DNA of 64,000 bases from Mucilaginibacter sp. SJ. Its GTDB lineage: Bacteria > Bacteroidota > Bacteroidia > Sphingobacteriales > Sphingobacteriaceae. The DNA lies in assembly GCF_028993635.1 (NCBI RefSeq), contig NZ_CP118631.1, positions 6,572,001 to 6,636,000 of the forward strand, in the 5' to 3' direction. Positions 34,745 through 44,174 of this stretch are shown piece by piece (position 1 is the stretch's first letter; each line of letters opens with the position of its first letter). Under the pieces are notes generated by a model, which was not told the origin of the DNA, ran no database searches, and was given only the letters and a program-made list of their open reading frames with translations. The position numbers were made by a program, and so were the translations under genes.

Positions 34745-35437
34745 ATGAAAAAGATGAAACAAGCAGGTTTTTGGTTTGCTTTGGCAGGCCTTTTAATAAG
34801 CATGGCAGGCTGTAACCTTGCCGGATTAAAGATGCAGGAAAATGCGGAATATCATCCCTATGTGCTTGATCCGCATATTAATAAAACAACCTGGCAGTTT
34901 ATTAAAGACCGCAGTTATAACTTCGCCGGAAAGGATACTGTTTTTAAGCTGATGCGCCAGGCTATTGAATATTCGGGCATTGATACCAATCTATATATCA
35001 AAACCAACTGTACGTTTATACTATTGCACAATGATGCCGTTTACCGTACTACGGTAGTAAACAAAGTACCCGTCATTACTGCCGATTGTTACTGGGGCAA
35101 ATACCTGGTTAATGGTAAGCCGGCAACAAAATGGAGCGATTACCCTAAAGAGCAGGTTAAAAATTACCTGTTGTATTTAATTGTACAGGGGGCATATTCG
35201 TTTAATAATTTAACACCCAGCAATGTTGTAGCTACCACGCTGCAGCCGCTAAATTATGATCCGTTAAACCCCACTTCCATAATGACACTGCGGGTTAACG
35301 ATGATCAAAACTTTACCATGAGATTAAATGATTTCTCCAATTCTGTAGGCTACGTAAGTGTACGCACCAGTAATATTCTGGCAATAAACGGGGCCATACA
35401 GGTAATTGACAGGGTGCTTTATTATCAAACTAAATAA
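34745..35437 (+). CDS. Fasciclin-like lipoprotein of PUL 1
   Basis: A lipoprotein (lipobox SMAGC) of 230 residues. The pattern NKTTWQFIKDR ... FKLMRQAIEYSGI ... NCTFILLHNDAV ... VRTSNILAINGAIQVIDRVL matches a divergent FAS1 (fasciclin) domain. FAS1 domains mediate surface adhesion or ligand binding. The gene stands 16 bases after susD, where surface glycan-binding proteins (SusE/F-like) usually lie, so a glycan-binding or surface-docking role is inferred. Confidence 0.7.
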   Translation: MKKMKQAGFWFALAGLLISMAGCNLAGLKMQENAEYHPYVLDPHINKTTWQFIKDRSYNFAGKDTVFKLMRQAIEYSGIDTNLYIKTNCTFILLHNDAVYRTTVVNKVPVITADCYWGKYLVNGKPATKWSDYPKEQVKNYLLYLIVQGAYSFNNLTPSNVVATTLQPLNYDPLNPTSIMTLRVNDDQNFTMRLNDFSNSVGYVSVRTSNILAINGAIQVIDRVLYYQTK

Positions 35438-35513
35438 TACCGAATCTCTATTAACACCGGTCGTGTGCCACTGCCGCGGCCGGTAATTTAACCACACCAA
35501 AACTAAATTACTG

Positions 35514-37205
35514 ATGACAGGCCAAGATAATAAAGCAATATCCCGCCGTAACTGGCTGGGCGCTATGGGTAAAGTTTCATTAGGTACTGGGTTGATAGCT
35601 GCTACGTCAAACACTTTTGGCTTTGAATCCCTCACCCGGGTAAAAACATCCGGTAATGATATAGGCGCCCGTGTTTATAATATTCGTGATTTCGGCGCAA
35701 AAGGCGATGGTAAATCATTGGATACAGCGGCTGTACAAGCGGCAATTGATACCTGCAATAAAGAACAGGGCGGCACCGTAATGGTACCTGCCGGGGTATT
35801 TGTTATAGGAACGGTTGAGTTAAAAAGCAACGTTACGCTGCACATAGCCGCCCAGGGGAAATTGCTGGGAACGGCCGATGGCAGGCAATACCGTGCCTGT
35901 GATACCATCCCCCTTGACATCGGATGGACCATGAACGATGGAAACGTGGGGTTGATATTTGCCGTTAATGCCGATAATATTACCATTGAGGGTAACGGGA
36001 TCATTGACGGGCAGGGTGCGCAATTCCGCAGCGATACCAAAGGGGTTTTACCGCCGGCCGGTATCACAGGCAATCACCGTCCTTACCATTTACTTTTTTA
36101 CCAGTGCAAAAACCTTACGGTACGTAATATTTCGTTGATCAACAGCGCTTACCACTCGGTGCGGGTTTGTCTTTGCTCTTATGTGAAAATGGAGGGGCTA
36201 TTTATCCGTGGCAAGGTAGTACACAATAATGATGGCTTTCATTTTATTGGCAGCACTTATGTACATGTAACTAACTGCGATGTACAATGCCAGGATGATG
36301 CATGCGCTTTATTTGGCAGCTGTAAATTTGTAACAGTTTCTGATTGCTCCTTCAGCACCCGATGGTCGGTGTTCCGTTTTGGGGGCGGTGAGGCCGAAAA
36401 TATTACCGTTTCAAACTGCCTCATTTATGAAACCTATGGCTGTCCCATAAAAATGCGCTGCTCTCCCGGCTCACGGTTCGAGAACATCTCATTTTCAAAC
36501 CTGGTGATGAAGGATGTAACCGGTCCCATTTCAATAGGTCTGGGCATTCAAAAATCTTCGGTTAATAAAACAACCGACACCCCCGGAATTATACGCAATA
36601 TTTCCTTTAACAATATTCAGGCTACCGTGGTAAAGCCGGTTCCGCTTCGCGATTCGGAATTTGCCAGCAAATACAATCCCGGCGAAATATTTTCCTGTGT
36701 TACATTGAATGCCATGGATGATGTTTTTTTAGAGAATATTTCTTTTGATAATGTACATATCACTTTTCCCGGCGGCGGTACTACAGAGCAGGCTGCAGTA
36801 AGGGATGTTCCCAAAGTGGCGGGCGAATATTACGAGATCGGTATTCCTCCGGCTTATGGTATGTATGCCCGGAATGTGCAAGGCTTATCGCTCCACAACA
36901 TCAGGTTTGCTACGGCAAGTCCGGATCAGCGTCCTGCCCTGATCCTGGATAATGTAGAAGACGCAACAATAAATGGCTTAAGCGCGCAGGGACAAAAAAG
37001 TGCCGAATCACTATTACGTTTCATTAACACCCGGGATGTTTTGGTAAGTGCATTGCGTGTATTAACACCCGTAACCAATCTGCTGCAGGCCGAAGGCAAA
37101 GAATGCGCCAATATTAAAATAGAAGGCGGAGATCTCTCAAAGGCCGATAAAGCATTGGTTTTAACATCCGGTGTATCTGCGCAGGCGGTAAGGGTGCGGG
37201 AATAG
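35514..37205 (+). CDS. GH28-like right-handed beta-helix protein with Tat signal
   Basis: A polygalacturonase-family (GH28) fold, 563 residues. The Tat signal has the twin-arginine SRRNWLGAMG near residue 12. The pectate-lyase-type helix begins VYNIRDFGAKGDGKSLDTAAVQ. The GH28 acidic pockets NNDGFHF and CQDDACALF keep the three catalytic aspartates. The usual GHG histidine is not found in FRFGGGEAEN, and the RIK motif reads PIK (YGCPIKMRC). Activity on a variant uronate polymer, or on a related galactose- or rhamnose-uronic substrate, is possible but unproven. Confidence 0.85.
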   Translation: MTGQDNKAISRRNWLGAMGKVSLGTGLIAATSNTFGFESLTRVKTSGNDIGARVYNIRDFGAKGDGKSLDTAAVQAAIDTCNKEQGGTVMVPAGVFVIGTVELKSNVTLHIAAQGKLLGTADGRQYRACDTIPLDIGWTMNDGNVGLIFAVNADNITIEGNGIIDGQGAQFRSDTKGVLPPAGITGNHRPYHLLFYQCKNLTVRNISLINSAYHSVRVCLCSYVKMEGLFIRGKVVHNNDGFHFIGSTYVHVTNCDVQCQDDACALFGSCKFVTVSDCSFSTRWSVFRFGGGEAENITVSNCLIYETYGCPIKMRCSPGSRFENISFSNLVMKDVTGPISIGLGIQKSSVNKTTDTPGIIRNISFNNIQATVVKPVPLRDSEFASKYNPGEIFSCVTLNAMDDVFLENISFDNVHITFPGGGTTEQAAVRDVPKVAGEYYEIGIPPAYGMYARNVQGLSLHNIRFATASPDQRPALILDNVEDATINGLSAQGQKSAESLLRFINTRDVLVSALRVLTPVTNLLQAEGKECANIKIEGGDLSKADKALVLTSGVSAQAVRVRE

Positions 37206-37348
37206 TATGCCCTACCTGGCTGATCTGTAACAATAATGATAGAGCCAATTGAGTGTACTAATTAGCTTTTCTATACAATTAAACCTTTGGAAAATAAAGC
37301 GATGTTAGTGGTATTGTATTCTTTAATCATCATAAAAAACTTGTAATA

Positions 37349-38767
37349 ATGTATAAGAAACACTTTCAAAGTTATATAAAAGCAGGAATGGCGGGATTGG
37401 TTGTTGTACTTGTTGCCCTGTTATTACTGTCGTCAAAAACGCTTTTGGCGGGGACGGTTATGGTTTCGTCTATTGCCGACCTGCAAAAGGCCATCAACCA
37501 GGCCAGGCCGGGAGACGTTATACTATTGGTTAATGGCGTGTATGCAACCACCGAAGATATTATTATTAATGAAAAAGGCCTGCCGGGGAAAAATATTACT
37601 ATAGCTGCCCAACATCCGGGGGCTGCAGAAATTACCGGGAAAGGAGGTTTTAGTTTAGTGGGCCCGGCAGCATATATTGTTATCAGGGGATTTAAATTTA
37701 CGCATGCAGCATCAAGAGCAAAAACAGGTGCAGGCACCAGCTTTTGCCGCTTCACTCAAAATATTTTTGAAACCCCAGGCGATGGAGAGGATTTAACCAT
37801 TGCCGGCAGCGACCACGAAGTTGATCATAACACCTTTCAAAATAAGAATGCTATGGGCAGGTTTATCGCTATCCGTGGCCAGGATAAGCAAATTGCCGAA
37901 AGATTACACATCCACCACAATTATTTTAATAACCAGGCAAGCCAGGGGGGTAAAAACGGTGCCGAAGCGCTTCAATTTGGCTTAAGCGGATTTAGTTTGT
38001 CATCAAGCAACAGCATTGTTGAATATAATTTGTTTGAAAAATGCGAGGGCGAAAATGAATTAATCTCGGTTAAAGCATCGGCAGTAACACTCCGGTATAA
38101 TACCATTCGTGATTGCCCGGCGCAGTTTACGCTGCGGCATGGTAATAAAAGCCTGGTTTATGGCAATTATTTCTTCGATACACCCGGGCTAAGAATCTTT
38201 GGAGACGACCATCTGATCTATAGCAACTATTTTGAAAATTGCAGTTCGGCCATCGTAATCGGCAATGGCGACGGTGAAGTAGCCGATGGTGCCCAGCTAA
38301 CATCTCATGACCGGCCCGACCGCGTGTTGATTGCCTTCAATACACTGGTTAACAACAAAGAAAACATCATACAAACAGCCCGTAAAAATGGGATGGGCGC
38401 CACTTCAATAACGGTGGCAAATAATATCATAGAGGGCGGAGGACCTGCAGCTACCATTGCCGGGCCTTATCCTAATGCACAATGGGCAGGCAATATTTTG
38501 TTTAATGTAAAGGATGCAGGCGATATACCAACAGTCAGTTATACAATGGTTGATCCTAAACTGGCTAAAAACTCAGCAGGTATTTATCATCTTCAGCCGG
38601 GCAGTCCAGCGATTGATCATGCTATTGGTTCATATCCTGATGTTAAGTTTGACATGGATGGCCAACCCCGTACTTCACCGCTTGATATTGGTGCCGATGA
38701 GCTGGTCGGCTCGCCTGTTAAGGCTCATGTGCTTAATCCTGCCGATGTTGGTTGTAACGCTAAATAA
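37349..38767 (+). CDS. Polysaccharide lyase family 6 (alginate lyase/chondroitinase B-like)
   Basis: A secreted right-handed beta-helix lyase that cleaves uronate-containing chains by beta-elimination, 472 residues. A signal/transmembrane segment covers residues 10-35. Starting motifs are SSIADLQKAINQARPGDVILLVNGVY. The PL6 calcium and catalytic region contains CEGENELISVKAS (catalytic Lys) and AQFTLRHGNKSLVYGNYF (catalytic Arg), both conserved. Family substrates are alginate or dermatan; the surrounding genes do not choose between them. The next gene starts 5 bases later. Confidence 0.88.
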   Translation: MYKKHFQSYIKAGMAGLVVVLVALLLLSSKTLLAGTVMVSSIADLQKAINQARPGDVILLVNGVYATTEDIIINEKGLPGKNITIAAQHPGAAEITGKGGFSLVGPAAYIVIRGFKFTHAASRAKTGAGTSFCRFTQNIFETPGDGEDLTIAGSDHEVDHNTFQNKNAMGRFIAIRGQDKQIAERLHIHHNYFNNQASQGGKNGAEALQFGLSGFSLSSSNSIVEYNLFEKCEGENELISVKASAVTLRYNTIRDCPAQFTLRHGNKSLVYGNYFFDTPGLRIFGDDHLIYSNYFENCSSAIVIGNGDGEVADGAQLTSHDRPDRVLIAFNTLVNNKENIIQTARKNGMGATSITVANNIIEGGGPAATIAGPYPNAQWAGNILFNVKDAGDIPTVSYTMVDPKLAKNSAGIYHLQPGSPAIDHAIGSYPDVKFDMDGQPRTSPLDIGADELVGSPVKAHVLNPADVGCNAK

Positions 38768-38772
38768 AACGT

Positions 38773-40833
38773 ATGAAAAAAATTACGACACTCTTATTAA
38801 GCTTGCTGGTAACCGGCATTGTATCTGCACAAAAAGGGAAAAGTGAGTGGGTGTACCGGGACAATGATGGTAAGCTGGTTTATAAAACTACACCAACCGG
38901 CGATAGGATCATGGATTTTTCACACGCCGGATATATGGGTGGTGGCGTAGCATTGCCTGTTGTACCGGTAAAACGTGTGGTAAAACCTTCCGGCACAAGT
39001 GATGATACCCGGCTCATTCAAAACGCAATTGATGAAGTGGCCGCAATGCCCTTAAAAAGCGGTTTCAGGGGAACCGTGGAACTTGCCCCGGGTACGTTTA
39101 CTTGTGCAGGCCCCGTTATTCTTTCAGAAAGTGGCATAGTACTGCGGGGCAGTGGCAGCGGGGCAGGGGGGACCACTATTAAAATGGTTGGCGGTCCGCA
39201 TACAGCTGTTGTAATTGGCCGGGGTAATACCAAAGTGGCATTAGGACGAACCGAAAAAACAGATAGTAATACAGTTAGCGCTGCCACAACATTAATTACG
39301 GATACTTACGTGCCATCGGGCAGCAGATCTTTTACTGTGGCAGATGCATCTGGATTTTCGGTTGGCGATATCATTGATATCAACCGGCCTGTAACAGAAG
39401 CCTGGGTGCATTTTATGGGGATGGATAATATGTATCGCGACGGGAAAAAGCAAACCTGGATTAAAGCCGGTGCTTATGGTATCACAAAAAGAAAGATCAC
39501 CGCAATTGAAGGTAATAAACTTACATTGGACCTTCCGTTGGCCGATTCTTATGATACCAAATTTTTAAACCCACCAGGCACTGTGGTTGCAAAAGTAATC
39601 CCTGCCGCACGCGTTGCGCAGGTTGGGGTAGAAAACATCCATATCCAATGCCCTCCGCTCGAAATTGATTACGGGCAAGCGCCCTACGCGGGTGTACGCG
39701 TTGGCGGTGATGATTGCTGGCTTAAAGATGTCTATTGCGAGGAAACGATGAATACCACCGTACTCGCCGGCAACAGGATCACAATGGAAAAAGTTATCGT
39801 GAAACATACCTATGCTAATCTTGGCGCATCCAAACCAACAGATTTTAGTTTGGAAGGCAGTCAAAACCTGATTGACAGGTGTGAAATTACCGGGGGCAAT
39901 ATGTATTTCGTATGGACATCCTCATTAATTCCGGGCCCTAATGTTTTACTCAACTGTACTTTCAAGGGTATTGGCAGCCGCATCCAACCCCATCAGCGCT
40001 GGGCTACCGGGTTGCTGGTTGATAACTGTACAGTACCGGATGGCGGCATTGATTTCATGAACCGCGGTATTGCAGGTTCGGGCCATGGCTGGACAATGGG
40101 ATGGGCCGTAGCCTGGAATTGCATAGCTAAAACATATGTTATTCAAAATCCGCCGGGAGCGGTAAACTGGTCTATTGGCTGTATGGGCAAGCGGGAACAA
40201 ACTGCACGTTTATTTGACAGTAACCCTGTTTTGCCGGAAGGTAACTTTGATTCGCATGGTTCACCGGTTGAGATCCAGAGCCTTTACCTGGCCCAACTAA
40301 CTGAGCGGGTAGGTATGCGGGGGATAAAAAACATAGGTTATACTGCTAACAGTAAAAAAATGTTCCCCAACAAATTGGTAAAAGCGACGCCTGTAAAAAC
40401 AGACCGCGATAAAATACTGGGTTTAAACCTGGCCTTTGCCCGGCCGATAAATACCAGTAAGGTAAAAGGTAGTACCCGCGAATTTGGCGGAGAGAAAGCT
40501 GTAGACGGTAACAACAATACTTACTGGAGTACTGCTGATGGCGTAACAAACGCGACCCTTGAAATTGATATGGAAGGGCCGGTAAATATGAATACTCTGC
40601 AATTAAGCGAGACTCTGGGCGGGCATGTCGAAGCGTATAAAGTTGAGGCGCAGCTGGACAGTGACTGGAGGTTATTAGCTCATGGAACCTCCATAGGAAA
40701 AAACCTGGTAGTGAAATTTCCGGAAACCATAGCCTGGAAGGTGAAACTAACGGTGCTTAAGGCCAAAATGAACGTGGCCATAAGCAATTTTGGGCTGTAC
40801 CTGGTCAAAGGGGACCCAGCTAATAAGATATAA
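38773..40833 (+). CDS. Secreted beta-helix (pectate-lyase-3-like) protein with discoidin C-terminal domain
   Basis: 686 residues with signal peptide MKKITTLLLSLLVTGIVSAQ. A pectate-lyase-3-like parallel beta-helix covers about residues 60-480 (VKPSGTSDDTRLIQNAID ... GTVELAPGTFTCAGPVIL). The C-terminal 150 residues have F5/8 type C (discoidin) features: KVKGSTREFGGEKAVDGNNN, TYWSTADG and LEIDMEGPVNMNTLQLSE. The discoidin module often binds glycans. Catalytic residues cannot be assigned. It is co-transcribed with PL6 (5-base gap). Confidence 0.8.
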   Translation: MKKITTLLLSLLVTGIVSAQKGKSEWVYRDNDGKLVYKTTPTGDRIMDFSHAGYMGGGVALPVVPVKRVVKPSGTSDDTRLIQNAIDEVAAMPLKSGFRGTVELAPGTFTCAGPVILSESGIVLRGSGSGAGGTTIKMVGGPHTAVVIGRGNTKVALGRTEKTDSNTVSAATTLITDTYVPSGSRSFTVADASGFSVGDIIDINRPVTEAWVHFMGMDNMYRDGKKQTWIKAGAYGITKRKITAIEGNKLTLDLPLADSYDTKFLNPPGTVVAKVIPAARVAQVGVENIHIQCPPLEIDYGQAPYAGVRVGGDDCWLKDVYCEETMNTTVLAGNRITMEKVIVKHTYANLGASKPTDFSLEGSQNLIDRCEITGGNMYFVWTSSLIPGPNVLLNCTFKGIGSRIQPHQRWATGLLVDNCTVPDGGIDFMNRGIAGSGHGWTMGWAVAWNCIAKTYVIQNPPGAVNWSIGCMGKREQTARLFDSNPVLPEGNFDSHGSPVEIQSLYLAQLTERVGMRGIKNIGYTANSKKMFPNKLVKATPVKTDRDKILGLNLAFARPINTSKVKGSTREFGGEKAVDGNNNTYWSTADGVTNATLEIDMEGPVNMNTLQLSETLGGHVEAYKVEAQLDSDWRLLAHGTSIGKNLVVKFPETIAWKVKLTVLKAKMNVAISNFGLYLVKGDPANKI

Positions 40834-41002
40834 TAGCAACTACAACGTTTTCGTAAATTATTACACATGGTTATAGTACCAAACCCTACGGTACTTGTAT
40901 TATCATACAAGAGCAGCATACTGCTGTACATAACCAATTAGCTTGCTAACAAACATTATTATAAACCATAGCAGATATAGTTTCTGCTGAAAATACATCC
41001 TT

Positions 41003-42433
41003 ATGAAAAAACTTTTTATAGCTTGTTGGCTATTCATTTTTGTTGTACACAATGTTTTTGCTCAAAAAGAGCTATCCCGCGATGAACGCATGAAATGGTG
41101 GCGCGAAGCCCGTTTCGGCATGTTTATACATTGGGGTGATTATGCAGGCCTGGCAGGCATGTATAAAGGATATGAGGTAGGGCGTGGCGGCGAATGGATT
41201 ATGAACAGGGGCAAGATCCCGGTGGCCGAGTACCAGGAGTTCGCCAAAAAATTTAACCCGGTAAAATATGATCCCGATGCCTGGGTAAAACTGGCCAAAG
41301 AAGCTGGGATGAAATATATTGTAATAACAGCCAAACACCATGACGGTTTTGCCATGTTTAAATCAAATGCCAGCAAGTGGAATATTGCTGATGCCACACC
41401 TTACGGTAAGGATGTTTTGAAGCCGCTGGCTGCTGCATGTAAAAAATACGGTATTAAACTTGGGTTTTATTATTCGCAGGCACAAGACTGGAACAATCCC
41501 GGTGGCGCGGCAGCGCGCAAGGTGAGCAGTGAGGGCTGGCCAAACCCCGATTCGGCCAAAATAGATGCTTATACCAAAGAAAATACCGGTCATTGGGACC
41601 CTGCACAAACTTCGGCAACAATGGCCGATTATATTGATCGCGTAGCTGTTCCGCAGGTAAAAGAGCTGTTAACCAATTATGGAGAAGTGGCCGTAATTTG
41701 GTGGGATACCCCAACTAACATGACCGATGAGTTTGCACAAAAATTGCACGACCTGTTAAAATTACAGCCCAACATTATCAGTAATGACCGGCTTAAGCGC
41801 CCTAATTTCGCCGGCGATTACAAAACCCCCGAACAAAAAATACCCAACCTAAGCGAACTTGACGGAAAAGATTGGGAAACCTGTATGACCATGAATGGCA
41901 CCTGGGGTTATAAAAGCTACGACCATAAATGGAAAACTCCCGAAACATTAATTCATAACCTCATTGATATTGCATCAAAAGGAGGTAATTACCTGTTAAA
42001 TGTCGGCCCCAATGCCGAAGGTGAATTTCCGCAGGAAAGTATCACCACCTTGAAAAAAATGGGTGAGTGGATGAAGGTGAACAGCGAAGCGATATATGCT
42101 ACCAAAGCCAGTCCGCTTCAACCCCTAAGCTGGGGCCGTTGTACGCTTAAGCCAAACGGTAAAAATACTATCCTTTACTTTTCGGTATTTAACTGGCCTG
42201 CAGATGGGAAACTGCTCATCCCCGGCTTAAAAAATGAAGTGATAATAAGCGCCAAAATGCTGGCCGGAAATACAGCATTAAAAACCGCATCATCCGGTGA
42301 TGGCCTTGTTATTAATGTCCCTGATAAAGCAACTGATAATATTGCTACAGTAATTAAAGTAGAGGTAAAAGGAGCGATGGGCGGGCAGGCTGTTAATCCA
42401 ACTGATAAGATGAAAACAGGAGCGCTTGATTAA
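41003..42433 (+). CDS. Alpha-L-fucosidase (GH29)
   Basis: Retaining exo-fucosidase, 476 residues, with signal peptide MKKLFIACWLFIFVVHNVFA. The catalytic barrel begins REARFGMFIHWGDYAG. The substrate-binding His pair is in ITAKHHDGFAMF, and the nucleophile Asp235 sits in VIWWDTP. The C-terminal beta domain is short. It implies that the PUL 1 glycan carries terminal alpha-fucose. It is 169 bases downstream of the beta-helix gene, so it may have its own promoter. Confidence 0.93.
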   Translation: MKKLFIACWLFIFVVHNVFAQKELSRDERMKWWREARFGMFIHWGDYAGLAGMYKGYEVGRGGEWIMNRGKIPVAEYQEFAKKFNPVKYDPDAWVKLAKEAGMKYIVITAKHHDGFAMFKSNASKWNIADATPYGKDVLKPLAAACKKYGIKLGFYYSQAQDWNNPGGAAARKVSSEGWPNPDSAKIDAYTKENTGHWDPAQTSATMADYIDRVAVPQVKELLTNYGEVAVIWWDTPTNMTDEFAQKLHDLLKLQPNIISNDRLKRPNFAGDYKTPEQKIPNLSELDGKDWETCMTMNGTWGYKSYDHKWKTPETLIHNLIDIASKGGNYLLNVGPNAEGEFPQESITTLKKMGEWMKVNSEAIYATKASPLQPLSWGRCTLKPNGKNTILYFSVFNWPADGKLLIPGLKNEVIISAKMLAGNTALKTASSGDGLVINVPDKATDNIATVIKVEVKGAMGGQAVNPTDKMKTGALD

Positions 42434-42436
42434 AAA

Positions 42437-43254
42437 ATGAAACGGAAATTAACCATGGTTTTTAAAAGTCGGGCATTTTTAATGATGATATTGCTGTTTG
42501 CGAACAACCTGCTTAAAGCGCAGGTTGTTTTAAAACAGATGGAAGCGAGGATGCTTATCAGCAAATATCACGTGTATTAGGTGGGGATGCCTGTGAGGTG
42601 CCTGATTGCGTACACCATGTTAAACATATTACTGAAGCTTTTGATAAGCAGTTAAATGAATACGTTTTTGTTTTTCATAGCCACGCTAAGGAAGATAATG
42701 ACCGCTGCCGGAATTTCGACAGGGAGCGGGTAGAGATCAAAACCTATGGACCTTCAGCCGCTAAATTGAAGGGCGAGCATGGCGAAACTGTGATTTATAA
42801 ATGGAAGTTTAAAATTGATAGCGACTTTAAAGCGCAACCAACATTTACCCATATCCACCAGATAAAAGCGGGAGATGGAGATGCAGGAGCTCCAATCATA
42901 ACTTTTACACCCCGGTTTGGCGAACCGGATAAGTTTGAAATAATTCATACAGGTTCGACAAAGGGGACTTCGCAAGGGGTTTTAACCCGGGTTAACCTGG
43001 CCGATTTTAAAGGTAACTGGGTAGAGGTGACCGAAAAGCTGAATTATGACAGTCAGGGGACTTACAATGTGGAGATTAAACGAGTTGCGGATAACAAGGT
43101 GCTGCTTAGCTATACTAATACCAATATTGATCTGTGGCGAACAGGTACGTCATTTTGCAGGCCTAAATGGGGAGTGTACCGGAGCTTAAAAAGCCCGGCG
43201 TATATCAGAGATGAGGATGTAAGTTTCGCTGACATAGCTATCCTTGAGCAATGA
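42437..43254 (+). CDS. Secreted jelly-roll polysaccharide-lyase-like protein, frame-interrupted
   Basis: The ATG at 42437 opens a signal-peptide frame (FLMMILLFANNLLKAQ) that ends at TAG 42578. The protein proper continues in the -1 frame from about 42535 (KTDGSEDAYQQISRVLGG) to the stop at 43254. The body has the pattern of a concanavalin-like jelly-roll lyase: RERVEIKTYG, GETVIYKWKFKID, FTHIHQIKAG, VEVTEKLNYDSQGTYNVEI and KWGVYRSLKSPAYIRDE. Similar proteins are glucuronan-lyase or alginate-lyase-like; I cannot fix the family. The break lies exactly at a canonical -1 slippery heptamer (42529-42535). It is therefore either a single-base deletion or a programmed frameshift. The GH29 stop is 3 bases upstream. 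Confidence 0.65.
42529..42535 (+). other. Slippery heptamer T_TTA_AAA at the frame break
   Basis: In the signal-peptide frame the codons read GTT TTA AAA, so the seven bases T TTA AAA fit X_XXY_YYZ. A -1 slip here continues in the lyase-like frame as ACA GAT GGA, without loss of residues. No downstream pseudoknot was assessed. Confidence 0.6.
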
Positions 43255-43292
43255 TTTTATATATAATTAATTTAACCAATAAACCAAGTTGA

Positions 43293-44174
43293 ATGAAGCC
43301 ACATTTACTGAAAGTATCAGCAGGCCCTGCCCAATCCTTTAGCGTGAGGCAAGACCTTCTTCCCTGCATTAATAACCGGTGGCATTATCACCCCGAAATA
43401 GAGCTAATCCACTTTAAAAAGGGCAGTGGGACACAGTTTATCGGCGATAATATCCGGCAGTTTAATGCCGGGGATATTGTAATGGTAGGATCTTACCTGC
43501 CACATTACTGGCGGTTTGATGATATGTATTTTTCGCAGGATAATGATAATGCATGCGTTGATATCCGCGTAGCTCATTTCAGTGAAAATTTTTGGGGCAA
43601 CGGATTCTTACAGCTTCCGGAAAATAAACTGATTAAAACTACCATAGAAAAAGCGAGGCGAGGAATTCAGATTACCGGTAAAACAAAAAAGACCATTGCT
43701 AAAATTATGGAGATGATGCTTACTGCCGGAGGTTCAAAAAAGATAATTTTGTTGATGGAAGCCTTAAATGCAATTGCCGAATGTGATCAGTCTGGTTGTT
43801 TGTCATCAATAGGATTTAATCCCAATGTTGAGAAATCGCAAAATGATTGTATCAATGCTATTTATGAATACTCATTAGCAAACTTCAAAAATAAAATACA
43901 TATGGATGAGCTTGCCGATTTGGTTGGGATCAGTCCAAATTCTTTTTGCCGTTATTTTAAATCACGCACGAGCAAAACCTATTCTAAATTTTTACTGGAG
44001 ATCAGGGTTGGCCAGGCCTGCAAGTTGCTCATAGAAAATAAACTGCCCCTAAAGCAGCTGTGCTACGAAAGTGGCTTTAATAATTTTACAAATTTTCATA
44101 AGTACTTTAAACTTATTACTGGTAAAAGTCCTTTAAACTATCAAAAAGAGTTTATCCAGGTAAGGTCGAATTAG
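43293..44174 (+). CDS. AraC family transcriptional regulator (cupin sensor)
   Basis: 293 residues. The N-terminal cupin-like sensing domain contains RWHYHPEIELIHFKKGSGTQFIG and GDIVMVGSYLPHYWRF. The C-terminal double helix-turn-helix contains IHMDELADLVGISPNSFCRYFKSRTSKTYSKFLLEIRVGQACKLL and CYESGFNNFTNFHKYFK. It is the last gene of PUL 1 and probably responds to a sugar or oligosaccharide released by the locus. It gives the locus a second regulator beside the sigma/anti-sigma pair. Confidence 0.92.
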   Translation: MKPHLLKVSAGPAQSFSVRQDLLPCINNRWHYHPEIELIHFKKGSGTQFIGDNIRQFNAGDIVMVGSYLPHYWRFDDMYFSQDNDNACVDIRVAHFSENFWGNGFLQLPENKLIKTTIEKARRGIQITGKTKKTIAKIMEMMLTAGGSKKIILLMEALNAIAECDQSGCLSSIGFNPNVEKSQNDCINAIYEYSLANFKNKIHMDELADLVGISPNSFCRYFKSRTSKTYSKFLLEIRVGQACKLLIENKLPLKQLCYESGFNNFTNFHKYFKLITGKSPLNYQKEFIQVRSN

